From Geminicoccaceae bacterium (lineage in GTDB: Bacteria > Pseudomonadota > Alphaproteobacteria > Geminicoccales > Geminicoccaceae): a DNA stretch of 64,000 nt. The stretch lies in contig JANQPX010000009.1 in the NCBI GenBank assembly GCA_028285265.1, forward strand, positions 1-64,000, written 5' to 3'. The notes below the pieces were generated by a model. It was not told the DNA's origin, ran no database searches, and saw nothing but the letters and a program-made list of their open reading frames with translations. A program made the position numbers and the translations under genes. This document shows, in pieces, positions 61,954 through 64,000 of the stretch; the first letter of the stretch is position 1; each line of letters opens with the position of its first letter.

Positions 61954-62109
61954 ATGCATCGTCTAGTGTTTATCGGAATTTTGGCCCTCGGCTTCACCTG
62001 CGCGATCTCGCTTACAGTGCCCTCTCATTATGATCGTGCAACGCCTGGATCGATTAGTGATCAACTGTTGCAGCTCGACCAAGATCAGGTCAGCAACCCT
62101 TTCAGCTGA
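61954..62109 (+). CDS. Small protein with N-terminal signal or helix
   Basis: 51 residues: MHRLVFIGILALGFTCAISL is a hydrophobic signal-like start, followed by a polar tail. AAGGGA lies 9 bp before the ATG. No family is recognised. The start and hydrophobic profile suggest a real short exported or membrane peptide, but length alone leaves doubt. Confidence 0.4.
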   Translation: MHRLVFIGILALGFTCAISLTVPSHYDRATPGSISDQLLQLDQDQVSNPFS

Positions 62110-62320
62110 GACCCGGTTTCCTGCTTGGCTTTCAGAAGACTACCCCTTTCGTCGCCGTTTAGGACAACAGACTTGAGCGCTACACCTTACCTAGGAGTGG
62201 GAAGTCTCCTCGGATCGGCGTGGTAAAGCGGTTTCGAATTCTAACAACGCCAGAACACGACAGACGCCGCTTTCTTTGTCCCGAACGACGTCAGTACCTC
62301 TTCCAGATCTCCTTGATTTT

Positions 62321-62345
62321 AAAGCCCGGCTTCGTCCGGGCTTTT
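62321..62345 (+). terminator. Intrinsic terminator upstream of glutaminase
   Basis: AAAGCCCGG (62321-62329) pairs with CCGGGCTTT (62336-62344) around the loop CTTCGT, followed by TTCTTTA. It lies 130 bp before the glutaminase start. Upstream, 62190-62275 contains AGGAG/CTCCT and two stems that exclude each other (GGCGT 62217-62221 with ACGCC 62264-62268; AAAGCGG 62225-62231 with CCGCTTT 62267-62273). It may end the small gene, a small RNA, or act in a leader of glutaminase. Confidence 0.75.
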
Positions 62346-62474
62346 CTTTACGTGGTCAATCTTGGCGCCAATGAAGGCGCTGATCGTGGCCGACGTCGCG
62401 GCCGGACATTGTCTCAGCGCGTGATCAATCGTAGTTGATGGGTCCCCGTATCCAGACATCCAGGTGGATAGCCT

Positions 62475-63398
62475 TTGAGCCGCATAGACTATCAAGGCGT
62501 TCTCGATGAGATCATCGACGAGGTGCAAAGCGAATTCGGCAAAGGACATGTTGCGAGCTATATCCCTGCCCTAAAACGCGTACCGCCTCGAAAGTTCGGG
62601 ATGGCAGCCGTAACGGTCGATGGCGATGTGTTCAGCGTCGGCGATGCCTTCGAAGCCTTCTCGATCCAGAGTATTTCTAAAGTCTTCACCCTATCCATGG
62701 CACTGAACGCCAAGGGCGTGGCACTATGGCAACGGGTTGGGCGAGAGCCATCGGGCGACCCGTTCAACTCGCTGGTGCAGCTTGAGCACGAACGCGGCGT
62801 GCCGCGCAACCCGTTCATCAATGCCGGGGCCCTCGTCATCACCGACTGTCTGGTGGCTTCTACGGTTAACGCCAGACGGCAAATCATCGATTTCATCCGC
62901 CGTCGTTCCGGAAATGCCGGCCTTTGCTACGACGTGGAGGTGGCACGATCGGAAAAGACCCACGGTCATCTCAATGCGGCCATGGCCTATTTCCTGAAAA
63001 GCCATGACAACCTGAACTCGGATGTCGAAGCCGTGCTCGACGTCTACTTCCATCAATGCGCCATTGCGATGTCCTGCGTCGACCTGGCGCGTGGGTTTCT
63101 CTATCTCGCGAATGGCGGGGACTGCCCATTGAGTGGTGTCAGTGTCCATGAGCGAAGCCGTGCTAAGCGTATCAATGCGTTGATGATGACCTGCGGTCTC
63201 TATGACAGTGTCGGTAGTTTTGCATTCCGCGTCGGCATGCCCGCCAAGAGCGGGGTTGGCGGCGGCATTGTCGGGGTCATTCCGAGAGTGTTGTCGGTCG
63301 CCGTCTGGTCGCCGGAGCTCGATCCGTCCGGAAACTCCCATGTTGGTACTAAGGCGCTTGAGCTCTTTACGACAAAGACCGGAATGTCGGTTTTCTAA
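62475..63398 (+). CDS. glsA: Glutaminase (serine-dependent, GlsA family)
   Basis: Converts glutamine to glutamate and ammonia. 307 residues, the normal length. FSIQSISKVFTLSMAL has the catalytic Ser-x-x-Lys; NPFINAGALVITDCL, and the C-terminal SGVGGGIVGVIPR, are conserved blocks of the family. The start is TTG at 62475 with GGTGGA 7 bp upstream. A structured leader with an intrinsic terminator precedes it. It converges on the partial LysR gene. Confidence 0.95.
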   Translation: MSRIDYQGVLDEIIDEVQSEFGKGHVASYIPALKRVPPRKFGMAAVTVDGDVFSVGDAFEAFSIQSISKVFTLSMALNAKGVALWQRVGREPSGDPFNSLVQLEHERGVPRNPFINAGALVITDCLVASTVNARRQIIDFIRRRSGNAGLCYDVEVARSEKTHGHLNAAMAYFLKSHDNLNSDVEAVLDVYFHQCAIAMSCVDLARGFLYLANGGDCPLSGVSVHERSRAKRINALMMTCGLYDSVGSFAFRVGMPAKSGVGGGIVGVIPRVLSVAVWSPELDPSGNSHVGTKALELFTTKTGMSVF

Positions 63399-63439
63399 TC
63401 CAATGAATTTTTCTTTTTGAGCTTGATCGTCTCTTGTCC

Positions 63440-64000
63440 TCAGAGGTAGCCGCTTTGTTGATTGCGAGTGAACCACGCTGCCAGGTGTTCAATCAGGGCC
63501 CGAATGCGGGCTGTCAGATGCCGGTTGGGCGGATAAACGGCATATAGCGTTGTGGCATTGGCCTCTTGCTCCTCAAAGAGAATCTCAAGGGCATCACGTT
63601 CTAGAAACGGCTTGGCCGTGTAATAGGGACACCGGCCAATGCCCATGTCCCCCGCCGCCATGTAAGCAACGGCCCGAGGTGAATTCGCCCTAAAGGAGCC
63701 GTTGACCCGCACCGACATCTCTTCACCGTCAATCGCGAACGTCCAGGTCGTGGGATCAGCAGCGGTGAGTTGTAGGAGGCAGTTGTGGGTTGCCAGGGCG
63801 CTCGGGTGATCAGGCCTTCCGTGTTTGGCGAGATAAGCGGGCGATGCAATCACCACCACACGCATGTCCATCAGTTTCCTGGCAACCAGGCTTGAATCCT
63901 TGAGAGCACCGAACCGCACCGCAAGATCAATGCCTTCATCAATGATGGCGACGTGGTGATCTGACAATTGGAGTTGGATGGAGACGTTGGGATTGGCGCG
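63440..64000 (-). CDS. LysR-family regulator, 5' end beyond window
   Basis: The last 187 residues of a LysR effector domain. It reads ANPNVSIQLQLSDHHVAIID then EGIDLAVRFGALKDSSLVAR, MRVVVIASPAYLAKHGRPDH and a mid-domain VAYMAAGDMGIGRCPYYTA, typical of the AaeR/DmlR-like subgroup. The frame stays open to the right edge, so the HTH lies outside. It is convergent with glutaminase, so it is not obviously its regulator. Confidence 0.9.
   Translation of the reverse strand, partial: RANPNVSIQLQLSDHHVAIIDEGIDLAVRFGALKDSSLVARKLMDMRVVVIASPAYLAKHGRPDHPSALATHNCLLQLTAADPTTWTFAIDGEEMSVRVNGSFRANSPRAVAYMAAGDMGIGRCPYYTAKPFLERDALEILFEEQEANATTLYAVYPPNRHLTARIRALIEHLAAWFTRNQQSGYL

Noticed and set aside
1-64000. 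CRISPR arrays, tRNA, rRNA, prophage or complete insertion sequences
   Set aside because: I looked for regular repeats, tRNA arms, long inverted ends and integrase or transposase motifs and found none that hold up.

Overview
The window looks like part of a chromosome from an alphaproteobacterium. The grounds are moderate-to-high GC, tandem dimethylglycine-dehydrogenase-like genes, many ABC importers with periplasmic binding proteins, and a glgP-glgB-glgC-glgA-glgX-malQ operon. Hyphomicrobiales or a relative is an inference from gene content, not a placement. I see no rRNA, tRNA, CRISPR array or intact insertion sequence. Both ends are cut: acs runs off the left edge and a LysR regulator runs off the right edge.

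Region 1 (1-13140) reads as a short-chain-acid or acetate module. acs (acetyl-CoA synthetase) is followed leftward-to-rightward by a histidine-less DHp/STAS-like protein and a five-gene Liv-type ABC importer, all on the minus strand. Divergent from these are a ScfR/RamB-type XRE regulator, a receiver-only response regulator, a two-helix membrane protein and a large histidine kinase fused to a sodium:solute-symporter domain (CbrA/CrbS-like). Three proteins here share one DHp-like helical hairpin that aligns without gaps, with His, His and Glu at the phosphoacceptor position. This is the best candidate for an undescribed signalling circuit.

Region 2 (13375-24121) is amine or amino-acid catabolism: an SDR, an NTF2-like protein, an XRE-cupin regulator, two tandem FAD/GcvT-type dehydrogenases, a class V aminotransferase, a LysR regulator and a divergent class III (taurine:pyruvate-like) aminotransferase. 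Region 3 (24995-29521) is a tight pair: a membrane-anchored dihaem cytochrome c and a very large membrane patatin phospholipase.

Region 4 (29757-36817) is a sugar or sugar-acid cluster: LacI regulator, binding protein with two near-identical operators at its promoter, two permeases (no ATPase), a D-2-hydroxyacid dehydrogenase, a decayed thuA fragment, decayed SDR and VOC fragments, and a PhyH dioxygenase. Region 5 (37333-40679) holds an atypical class I amidotransferase, a LysE exporter and two OmpA-domain proteins, one perhaps fused to a TAXI-like receptor domain. Region 6 (41133-52889) is the complete glycogen synthesis and breakdown operon, preceded by a second PhyH protein.

Region 7 (54465-64000) is mixed: YbjQ, a GFA-family protein, a PhnD-like binding protein with its own kinase and response regulator, a NYN nuclease, small proteins, a methyltransferase, DUF4166 and DCC proteins, a structured leader with an intrinsic terminator, glutaminase and the partial LysR. 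Several intergenic regions hold strong inverted repeats that no gene explains.
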